NCBI RefSeq assembly: GCF_000635915.2
Contig: NZ_CP015614.1
Span: forward strand, 851,501-915,500
Source of the DNA: Brevundimonas naejangsanensis
GTDB taxonomy: Bacteria > Pseudomonadota > Alphaproteobacteria > Caulobacterales > Caulobacteraceae
Direction of reading: 5' to 3'
Length of the DNA: 64,000 nucleotides
The translations under genes were made by a program, and so were the position numbers. Below the pieces are notes generated by a model, which was given only the letters and a program-made list of their open reading frames with translations, had not been told where the DNA came from and did not search any database. Positions 8,424-16,318 of the stretch are shown here, one piece after another; position 1 is the stretch's first letter, and every line of letters begins with the position of its first letter.

Positions 8424-10550
8424 ATGAGAGTACTGCTCGCAGGGGCGGCCGCCGCCGCGCTTCTGGCGCCGGCCGCCGCCTTGGCTCAGGATGGACATGA
8501 TCACGCCTGCATTGACCAGGCGTGCAGCGTCTTCGAATTGTTCCAGACGCCGGCGGCGCAAGGCGGCGCCTCGGGCTGGCAGGGCACGGAGGCGCCGAAA
8601 TACGGGACCTGGGGCTTCGACCTGTCGGGCCGCGACACCTCGGTCGATCCTGGCGACAACTTCTTCCGCTACGCTAATGGCGCGGCGGTTGATCAACTGA
8701 CCATCCCCTCGGACCGCACCTCTTACGGCTCGTTCGCCCTGCTGCGCGAACTGTCCGACAACCGCATGAAGAAGCTGGTCACGGATCTGGCCGCGCGCAC
8801 CGACCTGGCCCCCGGTTCGGACGAGCAGAAGATCGCCGACGCCTACCGCGCCTTCATCGACGAGGCCCGCATCGAGGCGTTGGGAGCCCAGCCGCTGGCC
8901 CCCTATCTGGCCGCTATCCGCGCCGCCGACACCCATGAGAAGATCGCCGCCTACATGGGCCAGACCCAGGGCCGCGTGGGCGGCTCCTTCTTTGGCACCG
9001 GCATCACCATCGACCAGAAGAATCCGACCCGCTACGCCGTGACGACGGGCCAGGGCGGCTTGGGGCTGCCCAACCGCGACTACTATCTGGACGCCCGGTT
9101 CGCCGACAAGAAGGAGAAGTATCAGGCCTATATCGAGCGGATGCTGACCCACATCGGCTGGGCCGACCCGGCCGGTTCGGCGGCCGCCGTCGTCGCCCTG
9201 GAAGATCGGATCGCCCAGGCCCACTGGACCCCGATCGAGAACCGCAATCGCGATAAGACCTATAATGAATACTCGATCCAGGCCCTGGCCGCCGATGCGC
9301 CGGGCTTTGACTGGAACGGCTATTTCAACGCCGCCGGCCTGGGCTCGATCGACCGCCTGATCGTGCGTCAGAACACGGCCATGCCCAAGATCGCCGCCGT
9401 CTTCGCCCAGACGCCGGTGGCCACCCTTCAGGCCTGGCAGGCGTTCCACACTGCGGACGCGGCCGCTCCCTATCTTTCGCAACGCTTTGCCGACGCTCAC
9501 TGGGAGTTTCGGTATAGAGATTTGGACGGGCAACCGGAGCAAAGCAGCCGCGAGAAGCGCGCCATCAGCTTCGCCGAAGGCGCCCTGGGCGAGGCGGCGG
9601 GTCGTCTGTACGTCGCCGAATACTTCCCGGCCGAATCCAAGGCCAAGATGGAAGAACTGGTCGCCAACCTGCGCACCGCCCTGTCGCACCGCATCGACAA
9701 CCTGACCTGGATGGGCGCCGAGACCAAGGCGGCGGCTCAGGAGAAGCTGCAGAAATTCACCGTCAAGATCGGCTACCCGAACAAGTGGCGAGACTATTCG
9801 GGCCTCGAGATCAAGGCCGACGACCTGTTCGGCAATGCTCAGAGGCTGGCGCGCTTCGAATGGCAAGACGACGTATCGAGGCTGGGCCGGCCCGTGGATA
9901 AGGAGGAATGGGGAATGACTCCCCAGACGGTGAACGCCTATTACAGCTCAGTGAACAACGAAATCGCCTTCCCCGCGGCCATCCTGCAGCCGCCCTTCTT
10001 CGATCCGGACGCGGACCCGGCCGTCAACTACGGCGGCATCGGCGGCGTCATCGGTCACGAGATCGGCCACGGCTTCGACGACCAGGGCTCCAAGTCTGAC
10101 GGCGACGGCGTTCTGCGCAACTGGTGGACGGACGAGGACAAGGCCAATTTCGATGGTCTGACCGCGCGCTTGGGCGCCCAGTATGACGAGTTCGAGCCTC
10201 TACCGGGTTTCCACATTCAGGGTAGCCTGACCATGGGCGAGAACATCGGCGACGCCGCCGGCACGGCGGTCGGGCTTGAGGCCTACCACCTGTCGTTGAA
10301 GGGCCAGCCGGCGCCGGTGATCGACGGCGTCACCGGCGACCAGCGCTTCTTCTACGGTTGGGCTCAGGTCTGGCAATCGAAGTATCGCGAGGATGCGCTG
10401 AAGAACCAGATCGCGCGGGGGCCGCATAGTCCGCCCGAGTACCGTGTCATCGGATCCGTTAGAAACGTCGACGCCTGGTATGATGCTTTCAAAATCAAAT
10501 CCGGCACGCGCTTTTACCTTAAACCGGCCGATCGCGTGAGGATTTGGTGA
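8424..10550 (+). CDS. M13-family zinc metallopeptidase
   Basis: Second M13 peptidase of the operon, 708 residues, with a cleavable signal peptide (MRVLLAGAAAAALLAPAAALA) rather than a lipobox. The zinc motif is IGHEIGHGFDDQG (His545, Glu546, His549), and the third ligand lies in MGENIGDAAG. The C-terminus ends DRVRIW, as in the family. I chose ATG 8424 over the TTG just before it because AAGGA sits at the right distance. A short Asp/His-rich stretch after the signal peptide (DGHDHACIDQACS) is not typical and could bind metal or form a disulfide. It is the last gene of the operon. Confidence 0.93.
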   Translation: MRVLLAGAAAAALLAPAAALAQDGHDHACIDQACSVFELFQTPAAQGGASGWQGTEAPKYGTWGFDLSGRDTSVDPGDNFFRYANGAAVDQLTIPSDRTSYGSFALLRELSDNRMKKLVTDLAARTDLAPGSDEQKIADAYRAFIDEARIEALGAQPLAPYLAAIRAADTHEKIAAYMGQTQGRVGGSFFGTGITIDQKNPTRYAVTTGQGGLGLPNRDYYLDARFADKKEKYQAYIERMLTHIGWADPAGSAAAVVALEDRIAQAHWTPIENRNRDKTYNEYSIQALAADAPGFDWNGYFNAAGLGSIDRLIVRQNTAMPKIAAVFAQTPVATLQAWQAFHTADAAAPYLSQRFADAHWEFRYRDLDGQPEQSSREKRAISFAEGALGEAAGRLYVAEYFPAESKAKMEELVANLRTALSHRIDNLTWMGAETKAAAQEKLQKFTVKIGYPNKWRDYSGLEIKADDLFGNAQRLARFEWQDDVSRLGRPVDKEEWGMTPQTVNAYYSSVNNEIAFPAAILQPPFFDPDADPAVNYGGIGGVIGHEIGHGFDDQGSKSDGDGVLRNWWTDEDKANFDGLTARLGAQYDEFEPLPGFHIQGSLTMGENIGDAAGTAVGLEAYHLSLKGQPAPVIDGVTGDQRFFYGWAQVWQSKYREDALKNQIARGPHSPPEYRVIGSVRNVDAWYDAFKIKSGTRFYLKPADRVRIW

Positions 10551-10562
10551 TTCCGTAGCTCG

Positions 10563-10635
10563 CTAGTCATTACGAGCAGACTAGCCGTGAGGGGCGCTTC
10601 GATCCGTCATCGGAACATGCCCTGCACGGCTAGTC
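10563..10635. repeat. Inverted repeat and CTAG-rich motif after the peptidase operon
   Basis: CTAGTCATTA at 10563-10572 repeats exactly the 10-mer at 2588-2597 in the operon promoter. Just after it, GACTAGCCGTG (10579-10589) and CACGGCTAGTC (10625-10635) form a perfect 11-bp inverted repeat with a 35-nt spacer. It could be a transcript end or another regulator site. No T-tract follows, so it is not a standard terminator. Confidence 0.5.
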
Positions 10636-10812
10636 AGGAACCTGATTTCCGTGATGTGAGGTCGCCAGTGGCGCCGCGTACTCTGGATGTGCGGCAGTTT
10701 CTTTGGGCGATTATGCTGCTGCACAGCCTATGAACCGCCGCCGCGGCCTCGCCCCAAGTAAACTCAGATGGGTAATTCGGGGGCAGGAAAAGTTCAATAA
10801 AAACAATGTGTG

Positions 10813-10826
10813 TGGCGGACAGGGTG
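10813..10826 (-). other. Candidate attachment site: tRNA-Ser 3'-end fragment
   Basis: On the minus strand this reads CACCCTGTCCGCCA, which matches the T-stem/acceptor/CCA end of a typical alphaproteobacterial tRNA-Ser. The rest of the tRNA is absent; the T-loop sequence GTTCGAAT does not follow. A short duplicated tRNA 3' end 145 bp before an integrase gene is the usual form of an att site left by integration. The intact tRNA would then be expected at the far end of the element. The surrounding 10551-10971 holds no gene I can support. The tRNA match is from memory of the consensus. Confidence 0.45.
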
Positions 10827-10971
10827 TCAGCGGGAGCGCTATTTCAAGCCATTTCAGCGGAATGCTCACGCCGCTCAAACCCAGCCGTAGCCTGTATTGA
10901 TTGGCCTCAGGACGTTTCATCGGTTATCACTCAGGCGCAGATTTTTTGATGGGTTGGTTGATGGGTGTAAA

Positions 10972-12168
10972 ATGCCCCGAAAGGCTCAAGAGCTTGGCCC
11001 TCTGTCCGTGTCGAGACTGCGCGAACCCGGCCTGCATTTTGTCGGCGGGGTCGCGGGACTAGCCTTGCAGGTGTTGCCGACCGGCGGCAGGACCTGGGTG
11101 CTACGGGTCACGATAGGCTCGAAGCGTAGGGAGATGGGGCTAGGCGGCTTTCCCGATGTGACGCTTGCGAAGGCGCGGGAAGCGGCGCGGGACGCCCGTG
11201 ATCAGATCCGCCGCGGCGTCGATCCCATTGAAACGGCGCGAGCAGCACGAAACGCTCTCAAGACTACTAGGACCGCGGGCATCACCTTCCGGGCTGCCGC
11301 TGAAGCCTACGTAGCAGCGCATGAGGCAAGCTGGAAAAACCCCAAACATCGAGCGCAATGGGCGGCGACGCTCGAAAAATATGTGTACGGGGTGATCGGA
11401 AATCTCGGCGTCGAGGAAGTCGCCCTGTCGCACGTGATGGAGATACTGGATCCCATTTGGACCACGAAGACGGAGACGGCCAGTCGGCTTAGAGGACGAT
11501 TGGAAATGGTGCTCGATTGGGCGACAGCCCGTGCATACCGCTCCGGACCAAACCCTGCGAGATGGCGCGGCCATCTGGACAAACTATTGGCCAAGCCTTC
11601 GAGGGTGAAGAAGGTCGTTCATCACAGAGCTTTGCCGATTGACGAGTTGCCGGAATTCATGACGAAGTTGCGCGGCGTGTCAGGGTCGGGCGCCCGGGCG
11701 TTGGAGTTTGCTATCCTCACTGCGGCACGATCCGGCGAGGTAAGAGGTGCGCTTTGGTCAGAGATCGATCTCGATCGGCGCCTCTGGACCATTGGAGCAG
11801 AGCGAATGAAGGCGGGGAGGGTGCACCGAGTTCCACTTTCTGGTTCAGCGCTCAGTCTTCTGAAGGCCACGCCCAAATGGGCTGGCATAGACCTGGTATT
11901 CCCAGGATCAAGCGGTCAACCGCTTTCAGATATGACGCTGTCTTCCGTGCTCAGGCGCATGAAAATACCGGCCGTACCTCATGGATTCCGATCCACTTTC
12001 CGTGACTGGGTGTCCGAACGTACTACGTACCCGCAGGAAGCAGCAGAAATGGCTCTGGCGCATACCGTAAATAACAAGGTCGAAGCTGCCTATCGTCGAG
12101 GCGATATGATGGCTAAGCGATATCAGTTGATGGAGGACTGGGCCGCTTTCTTCAACGGGACTCAGTGA
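10972..12168 (+). CDS. int: P4-type tyrosine integrase
   Basis: Site-specific recombinase of about 398 residues. The N-terminal DUF4102/arm-binding domain is visible (LREPGLHFVGGVAGLALQVL, IGSKRREMGLGGFPDVTLAK, AREAARDARDQIRRGVDPI). A SAM-like core-binding domain and the catalytic domain follow, with Arg in TAARSGEVRG, HGFRSTFRDW, LAHTVNNKVEAAY and the nucleophile Tyr. I start at ATG 10972 because P4 integrases begin shortly before the arm domain, and the upstream frame has no family sequence. It marks the left end of the element; the relaxase, ParB and SSB genes 40-50 kb away could belong to the same unit. Confidence 0.9.
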   Translation: MPRKAQELGPLSVSRLREPGLHFVGGVAGLALQVLPTGGRTWVLRVTIGSKRREMGLGGFPDVTLAKAREAARDARDQIRRGVDPIETARAARNALKTTRTAGITFRAAAEAYVAAHEASWKNPKHRAQWAATLEKYVYGVIGNLGVEEVALSHVMEILDPIWTTKTETASRLRGRLEMVLDWATARAYRSGPNPARWRGHLDKLLAKPSRVKKVVHHRALPIDELPEFMTKLRGVSGSGARALEFAILTAARSGEVRGALWSEIDLDRRLWTIGAERMKAGRVHRVPLSGSALSLLKATPKWAGIDLVFPGSSGQPLSDMTLSSVLRRMKIPAVPHGFRSTFRDWVSERTTYPQEAAEMALAHTVNNKVEAAYRRGDMMAKRYQLMEDWAAFFNGTQ

Positions 12169-12360
12169 TTTAAGTCATCGCCGAAAAGAATAGACGCATT
12201 TGAGAGGATTATCGTCTTAGCTGTGGCTATCGACGGCGCCAGGTTCAGGCAATGGACGTGAGAACATCGAGCTTTTGTGGGTAATGATCACGAGCCAATA
12301 TTTTCACGCAATGGCGGCTAGTATCGCAATGCGGCGCAGGTGTATTCCCGTCGACTGCTG

Positions 12361-12939
12361 TCACGCAAGTCTCCGGCGTCGTGGCCCCCCATGCGGGGCG
12401 ATGCTATCCCTGTCTGGCGGGTAGACGACCGTCCCGTCTATGACGCGCGCCCCGGTGGTAAGTCGAGCCGGTTCCAGACGGCCGCTTCCCATGATGTGCA
12501 GGACCGTCGCGCCGCGAGCGAGCAGGTTGTCGGCGATGAGCCTGCGATGGCACCGCCACCAGACCGCCTCGGCGCACATGACGGCGCAGCGTTGACGGCG
12601 GCCTGCCTCGATCAGGCTTTCCAGTCCTTCAACAAAGGCCTGTGAGAGGGCGTAGTCGGCGTAGTTATGAAAGCTCCTGTTGCGCCAGAGTCCGTTAACA
12701 TCTTCCGCCAGGCCGCCGACTTTTCCGCGCCTGCCGGCGAGAGAAACGCTATGCTCATAGGAAATCTGAAACGCTTCCAGCGCGGCAGAAAGGGTTCCTT
12801 GGTTGAACTGAGGATTGGCTCTGGACATGGGAATCTTGCGAACGTCCACCACCCGCCTGATCTGCGACTCCTGCAACAGCCCGACGAAATCCTCAAAGCT
12901 CCGGTTCGAATGTCCGATCGTGTAGAAGGTCTGCGTCAT
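12361..12939 (-). CDS. DUF488-family protein
   Basis: Conserved 192-residue protein of the DUF488 family. Family sequences include FYTIGHSNRSFEDFVGLL near the N-terminus, VVDVRKIPMSRANPQFN, and the Cys-rich block MCAEAVWWRCHRRLIADNLL. The biochemical role of the family is not established. Its ATG overlaps the stop of an upstream frameshifted DUF2945 reading frame (ATGA), so the two were translationally coupled. It lies downstream of Ku on the same strand in a stress/repair neighbourhood. The 192 bp between it and the integrase hold nothing I can name. Confidence 0.85.
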   Translation of the reverse strand: MTQTFYTIGHSNRSFEDFVGLLQESQIRRVVDVRKIPMSRANPQFNQGTLSAALEAFQISYEHSVSLAGRRGKVGGLAEDVNGLWRNRSFHNYADYALSQAFVEGLESLIEAGRRQRCAVMCAEAVWWRCHRRLIADNLLARGATVLHIMGSGRLEPARLTTGARVIDGTVVYPPDRDSIAPHGGPRRRRLA

Positions 12940-13156
12940 TCATCGTGTCGCGCGTGTTGCAGAAAGGCGCTCGTGTCGCCATCGATATCGTTCGTTTCGC
13001 CGGTCGTGATCTCACAGAAAAGCTTAGCGGCCGAACGGGGGTACGCCTGGCTCGTGAAAGCGTACTCTCCAGTGTGGAGTCTTCGGATCCTGCCTGTCAC
13101 TTGACCGTTTCCGGATCCCAGTTGACGTGATCGCCCCCGATTAGAGTTTTGGCCAT
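12936..13156 (-). pseudogene. DUF2945-like small protein, frameshifted
   Basis: A strong ribosome-binding site (AAGGAGAT) precedes ATG 13156. The frame reads MAKTLIGGDHVNWDPETVK and then stops. In the next frame the homology continues as QVTGRIRRLHTGEYAF and ends with a TGA that overlaps the DUF488 ATG. The DUF2945 consensus (GDHVxWNSExGxVxGxI) fits if one G is restored near 13100 (ACGGTCAAG from ACGGGTCAAG). The conserved coupling to DUF488 argues that the gene was intact recently, or that this is a sequencing error. DUF2945 proteins are small Tudor-like domains of unknown role. Confidence 0.6.
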
Positions 13157-13365
13157 TCCCTGATCTCCTTGAAGGACAATCAGGCTTCGCCGACTTCGTT
13201 CCCGCCGCTCCCCTAATCGCCCGGGCGATAGGCCTCGCTCAAATCGCGCAGGCGCCGCATTGGTCAACCCGCCCCGGTAGCGCCTGGCCCTTAGCATCGA
13301 AATCCGGGAGGCCGAGATGGGCGACGTGGACGGTTTCGAGGCTTTAACCTGCGGCGCAGCAGCCC

Positions 13366-14223
13366 CTAGCCGACCTTGCGGCGCGGCGTGGTCCGACGCG
13401 CTTTCGCCGGCGCCACGGAGCTCTTGGCGCCGGCCCGACGACGAGGCGAAGCGCCGCTGTCCAGGCTGGCGCGCAATGCGGCCATAAGGTCCGCCACGTC
13501 CGTATCTTCAGGCTCAGATGCGCGGATCGGCTTGTGGCCCTTCTGTTTCGCAGCGATGAGCGCCTTGAGCGCTTCCTCGTAGCGGTCGACGAACTGGTCG
13601 GGATCGAAGGGGCCGGCTTTCTGTTCGATGATCCGACGAGCGATATCGACCATGGCTGGGTCGGGCGCCTGATCTGCAATGGCTCCGAAAACGTCCCGCG
13701 ACGGCCTGACCTCGTCGCGCGTGCGCAGGGAATAGGCCAAGATTCCCTGGTCGCGCGGCTCCAGCGCCAGCAGGCGTTCCCGGGTGGAAAGAACCACGCG
13801 TCCGAGGGCGATCTTGCCTTCCGACCTCATGGCTTCCCGGATGACGCCGAACGCCTCTTCGGCCAAGGCCCCCGCCGGCGCCAGATAGTAGGGGTTGTCC
13901 CAATAAAGGCGGTCGATCTCTTCCTCGGGGACGAAGCGCTCGATGTCGATCGTTTTGGTGCTCTCCAGCTTGACCGACTTGATCTCCTCGTCGGTCAGCA
14001 GAATGTACTCGTCCTTGGCGACCGCGTAGCCCTTGACCAGAGACGAGCGCTCCACAGGTCCAGTGTCAGGGTCGGTCGTCACCATTCGAATGCGGTTATT
14101 GGTCTCGGGGTTGATCAGATTGAACCGCACATCGCCGCCGGAGCTTGTCGCCGTGTAAAGCGCCACCGGGCATGTCACGAGGGAAAGGCGCAGGTGTCCC
14201 TGCCAGGTGGGGCGATAAGCCAT
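13366..14223 (-). CDS. ku: Ku protein, non-homologous end joining
   Basis: Bacterial Ku homodimer subunit, 285 residues, which binds double-strand DNA ends and normally recruits LigD. The family start is clear (MAYRPTWQGHLRLSLVTCPV). The ring-domain sequences KGYAVAKDEYILLTDEEI, DRLYWDNPYYLAP and LGRVVLSTRERLLALEPRD follow. The C-terminal tail is basic and low in complexity (RRRAGAKSSVAPAKARRTTPRRK), as in many Ku proteins. No ligase D gene lies in the window, so joining would depend on a LigD elsewhere. No EcfG-like promoter is visible in the 69 bp upstream. Confidence 0.95.
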   Translation of the reverse strand: MAYRPTWQGHLRLSLVTCPVALYTATSSGGDVRFNLINPETNNRIRMVTTDPDTGPVERSSLVKGYAVAKDEYILLTDEEIKSVKLESTKTIDIERFVPEEEIDRLYWDNPYYLAPAGALAEEAFGVIREAMRSEGKIALGRVVLSTRERLLALEPRDQGILAYSLRTRDEVRPSRDVFGAIADQAPDPAMVDIARRIIEQKAGPFDPDQFVDRYEEALKALIAAKQKGHKPIRASEPEDTDVADLMAALRASLDSGASPRRRAGAKSSVAPAKARRTTPRRKVG

Positions 14224-14292
14224 GTCGGACCTCCGGGGGGCGCCGCATGCGCCGCCGACTCAACACCGGGCCCGGTGATTCGCTCCCTGAGC

Positions 14293-14529
14293 TCAGTTGC
14301 AGGGTTCGGCCTGGCCGTCTCCGAGATCGATGACGAAGCAGTGCTCCTGGCCGCCCTCAAGGTCGACCACGAAGACGCGAATCTCGTCATCTGCATCGAC
14401 CGGCGGCGAGTAGAGCTCGGTGTAGCCTACAGCTGCAGCCTCAAAACTGCCGGCTTCCAGAACGTGGCCGTGCGCTTGGCCGAGGCCCTCGGCGTAGGCG
14501 AAATAGCGATGCTGTTCGGGTTCGATCAT
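14293..14529 (-). CDS. Small acidic conserved protein (DUF5961-like)
   Basis: 78-residue acidic protein, MIEPEQHRYFAYAEGLGQ at the start and FVVDLEGGQEHCFVIDLGDG near the end. The pattern (short beta strands, FEAAAVGYTELYSPPVDADD in the middle) resembles a small family I recall as DUF5961 in Caulobacterales and Sphingomonads; I am not sure of the number. It stands alone 70 bp upstream of ku on the same strand. Its function is unknown. Confidence 0.6.
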   Translation of the reverse strand: MIEPEQHRYFAYAEGLGQAHGHVLEAGSFEAAAVGYTELYSPPVDADDEIRVFVVDLEGGQEHCFVIDLGDGQAEPCN

Positions 14530-14846
14530 TCCGGCTCCTGACTGTTTGAATGCAGGAAGATGGAAAAGGATTCCATGATTCGGCTTCGGCTGGCGGATCT
14601 GCGGCCTAGCGGAAGTTCAAGACCGGTCTGCCCGCCGGGCTCTTCCAAGCCCAGGGCGTCATACGCAATAGCATCGGCGCCCAGTGCGACGACAGGGGCG
14701 GCCGATCCGGTAATCCGCCGGCGCCAGGTTGGGCAGACCGCCCCGAAAACACGAGGGTCCGTCCTGCGTCGCGGAACGGCTCATCGAGTTGATTGGCGGG
14801 GACGTGCAGGCGGTAGTTGTGCACACGGGTCAATCCTCTCACGGCC
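14530..14846. other. Intergenic stretch without a supported gene
   Basis: No reading frame here has both a ribosome-binding site and recognisable sequence. Minus-strand frames contain protein-like runs (VVALGADAIAYDALGLEE), which may be relics. No promoter or repeat stands out. Confidence 0.4.
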
Positions 14847-15125
14847 TCAGCCAGTTGTGGAATCCGGCGGCCCTAGCACGCTCTTCGACCTCGCGATTGC
14901 GCGAGCCATCCCTTCGTAGGGATAGCTCCAGCTTGAGCCTGCGCCGCTGAGATCGGTCCAGGCCGCTTTCACAGTGGCGGAGGCGGCCATCAGCGGGAAG
15001 CGCTGACACGAAACCGGGTTCAGCTGGCCGTGCAGCCTTTGAAGCCGGCGGTAGATGTCATCCAGCTCCGCCAGATCGTTCGCGTCCAAAACCTGCTTGC
15101 TGGACATGCCCTTGTATCGCGTCAT
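14847..15125 (-). CDS. Hypothetical protein, third gene of a small operon
   Basis: 92-residue protein that I do not recognise. It opens MTRYKGMSSKQVLDANDLAE and has a helical, charged first half (LDDIYRRLQRLHGQLN). Its ATG overlaps the stop of the preceding gene by four bases (ATGA), which is the main evidence that it is real. The set of three overlapping small genes (14847-15510) is leftward, and its function is unknown. Confidence 0.55.
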   Translation of the reverse strand: MTRYKGMSSKQVLDANDLAELDDIYRRLQRLHGQLNPVSCQRFPLMAASATVKAAWTDLSGAGSSWSYPYEGMARAIARSKSVLGPPDSTTG

Positions 15126-15352
15126 CGGCGGCCTCCGGCAGCGGCGCTCAGCGAAACGCCACGGGCGCGCATGTCCTCAAAGGCGGCTTGCACTTTTTCG
15201 GCAGCGCCCGGAGCGATGCCGTTCAGGGTCGCTGCATGACGCGCCAGCATGTTAACCAGCACTGGGTCGTGCTTTGCCGCCTCACCTTGGCGCCAGACGG
15301 CGACCATTTGAGCGAGTTGCAGCTCGGCGGGGGTTGGGGAGAAGTCGCTCAC
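15122..15352 (-). CDS. Hypothetical helical protein, second gene of a small operon
   Basis: 76-residue protein beginning with GTG (VSDFSPTPAELQLAQMVAVW). It is predicted almost entirely helical, rich in Ala, and has no membrane segment. The GTG overlaps the stop of the 53-residue gene upstream (GTGA), and its own stop overlaps the next ATG. No family recognised. Confidence 0.6.
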   Translation of the reverse strand: MSDFSPTPAELQLAQMVAVWRQGEAAKHDPVLVNMLARHAATLNGIAPGAAEKVQAAFEDMRARGVSLSAAAGGRR

Positions 15353-15510
15353 TGAGAACGCCCCACGAGCCGCATACCCGCGACCAGGCCGACGATCAGA
15401 TCGACCGTCGGCGCCGGGATATCCGCGAGCTCGCGCTGTTCGAGATTGCGGTCCAACTTCTGCAGATCGCGAGCGAAGGCCTCATCGGGGCCAGGGGGTT
15501 TCGTTTCCAT
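15349..15510 (-). CDS. Hypothetical 53-residue protein, first gene of a small operon
   Basis: Short reading frame METKPPGPDEAFARDLQKLD, ending VAGMRLVGRSQ. It has an excellent ribosome-binding site (GAGGAG, eight bases before ATG 15510), and its stop overlaps the GTG of the following gene. The LQKLDRNLEQREL segment looks like an amphipathic helix. The function is unknown; translational coupling suggests that the three products act together. Confidence 0.6.
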   Translation of the reverse strand: METKPPGPDEAFARDLQKLDRNLEQRELADIPAPTVDLIVGLVAGMRLVGRSQ

Positions 15511-15727
15511 GTTCGTTCTCCTCAAGAGCCGACCCGGGCCGGAATCCTACACGAGAACAAAAAAGGAACAATGGGGCGGCGGGTGGCGGGGTTCACGAGC
15601 GGTGGATGAATGGGGCGTAAAGCGCGGTCCTCGGACGCCCACGGAGCGTAGAGCCGCCTTTCAACTGCAAACATGGCCTTGGGTGCGCCAGTATGATCCA
15701 GCGCCGAGCTCCGGTTCTGTTGTCGAA

Positions 15728-15750
15728 GCCCGCCCTCCCGGAGGGCGGGC
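15728..15750. terminator. GC-rich hairpin, probable terminator
   Basis: GCCCGCCCTCC (15728-15738) and GGAGGGCGGGC (15740-15750) form an 11-bp perfect inverted repeat. It lies just after the stop of the leftward gene at 15761. Only CTTCCTT follows on the plus strand and no clear T-tract on the minus, so termination is plausible but not certain. Confidence 0.5.
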
Positions 15751-15760
15751 CTTCCTTCAT

Positions 15761-16054
15761 CTAGGCTGGCACGTCCGCGCTACGTTTCAGCGACGCTCGC
15801 GCCAGCAAGCTGCCGCCGACCAAGAGCGGGCTGTCATCATCGGAGATCGGCGGAAGACACACGAAGCGCCCGGCCAGCTGTCCGTTGCGCAAGCTCAAAT
15901 GGAGCTCGACCTGATCCCCCGCTGCAGCCAGCCTCTCCGCGATCCCTTTTGCGGCGTTTTCAGCCTCCCGCCCTCGCGCGAATAGCTGGGGCTCGGTATC
16001 CTCCACGCGAACGGACCAGACATCTCCAAAGGGTTCCACTACGACAGTTCGCAT
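15761..16054 (-). CDS. DUF2188-like small protein
   Basis: 97-residue protein with a short beta-strand/helix pattern like DUF2188 (MRTVVVEPFGDVWSVRVED, then a helix AENAAKGIAERLAAAGDQVE). The ribosome-binding site GGAGA lies upstream of the ATG. It is followed by a GC-rich hairpin. The family has no defined role. It lies divergent to the hybrid histidine kinase. Confidence 0.6.
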   Translation of the reverse strand: MRTVVVEPFGDVWSVRVEDTEPQLFARGREAENAAKGIAERLAAAGDQVELHLSLRNGQLAGRFVCLPPISDDDSPLLVGGSLLARASLKRSADVPA

Positions 16055-16247
16055 CCACCATCTCCAGTGAAGGTTGAAGGCGAGCGCTATTTGGGACGCC
16101 CCAGTGTCGCGTCAAGGGGAACTGTGTCCCGGCGCTTAGGCTTGATCGCGGCCTGCTCGATGCTACGGGCGCCCCCCCGCCCCCCCGCCGCCCCGGCGAC
16201 CCGCGGGCAGGTCGTTCAGGATGGGCTTTGTCCGGCAGGCGACATAA

Positions 16248-16272
16248 GGAACCCCGGCGCGGCGACACCGTT
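16248..16272 (+). promoter_or_regulatory. EcfG-type general-stress promoter upstream of the histidine kinase
   Basis: GGAAC (16248-16252), 16 bp, CGTT (16269-16272): an exact match to the alphaproteobacterial EcfG consensus GGAAC-N16/17-CGTT. Transcription would start near 16279, giving a 5' leader of about 40 nt before ATG 16319. The motif lies inside an in-frame upstream extension of the gene and so supports the shorter protein. Confidence 0.75.
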
Positions 16273-16318
16273 CGCCAAAACTGTCGCGCGCGGGCGCTGG
16301 GGGAATTCGTCACATCAA

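Noticed and set aside
10551-10971. Complete tRNA gene beside the integrase
   Set aside because: No T-loop GTTCGAAT or cloverleaf found; only the 14-bp 3'-end match remains.
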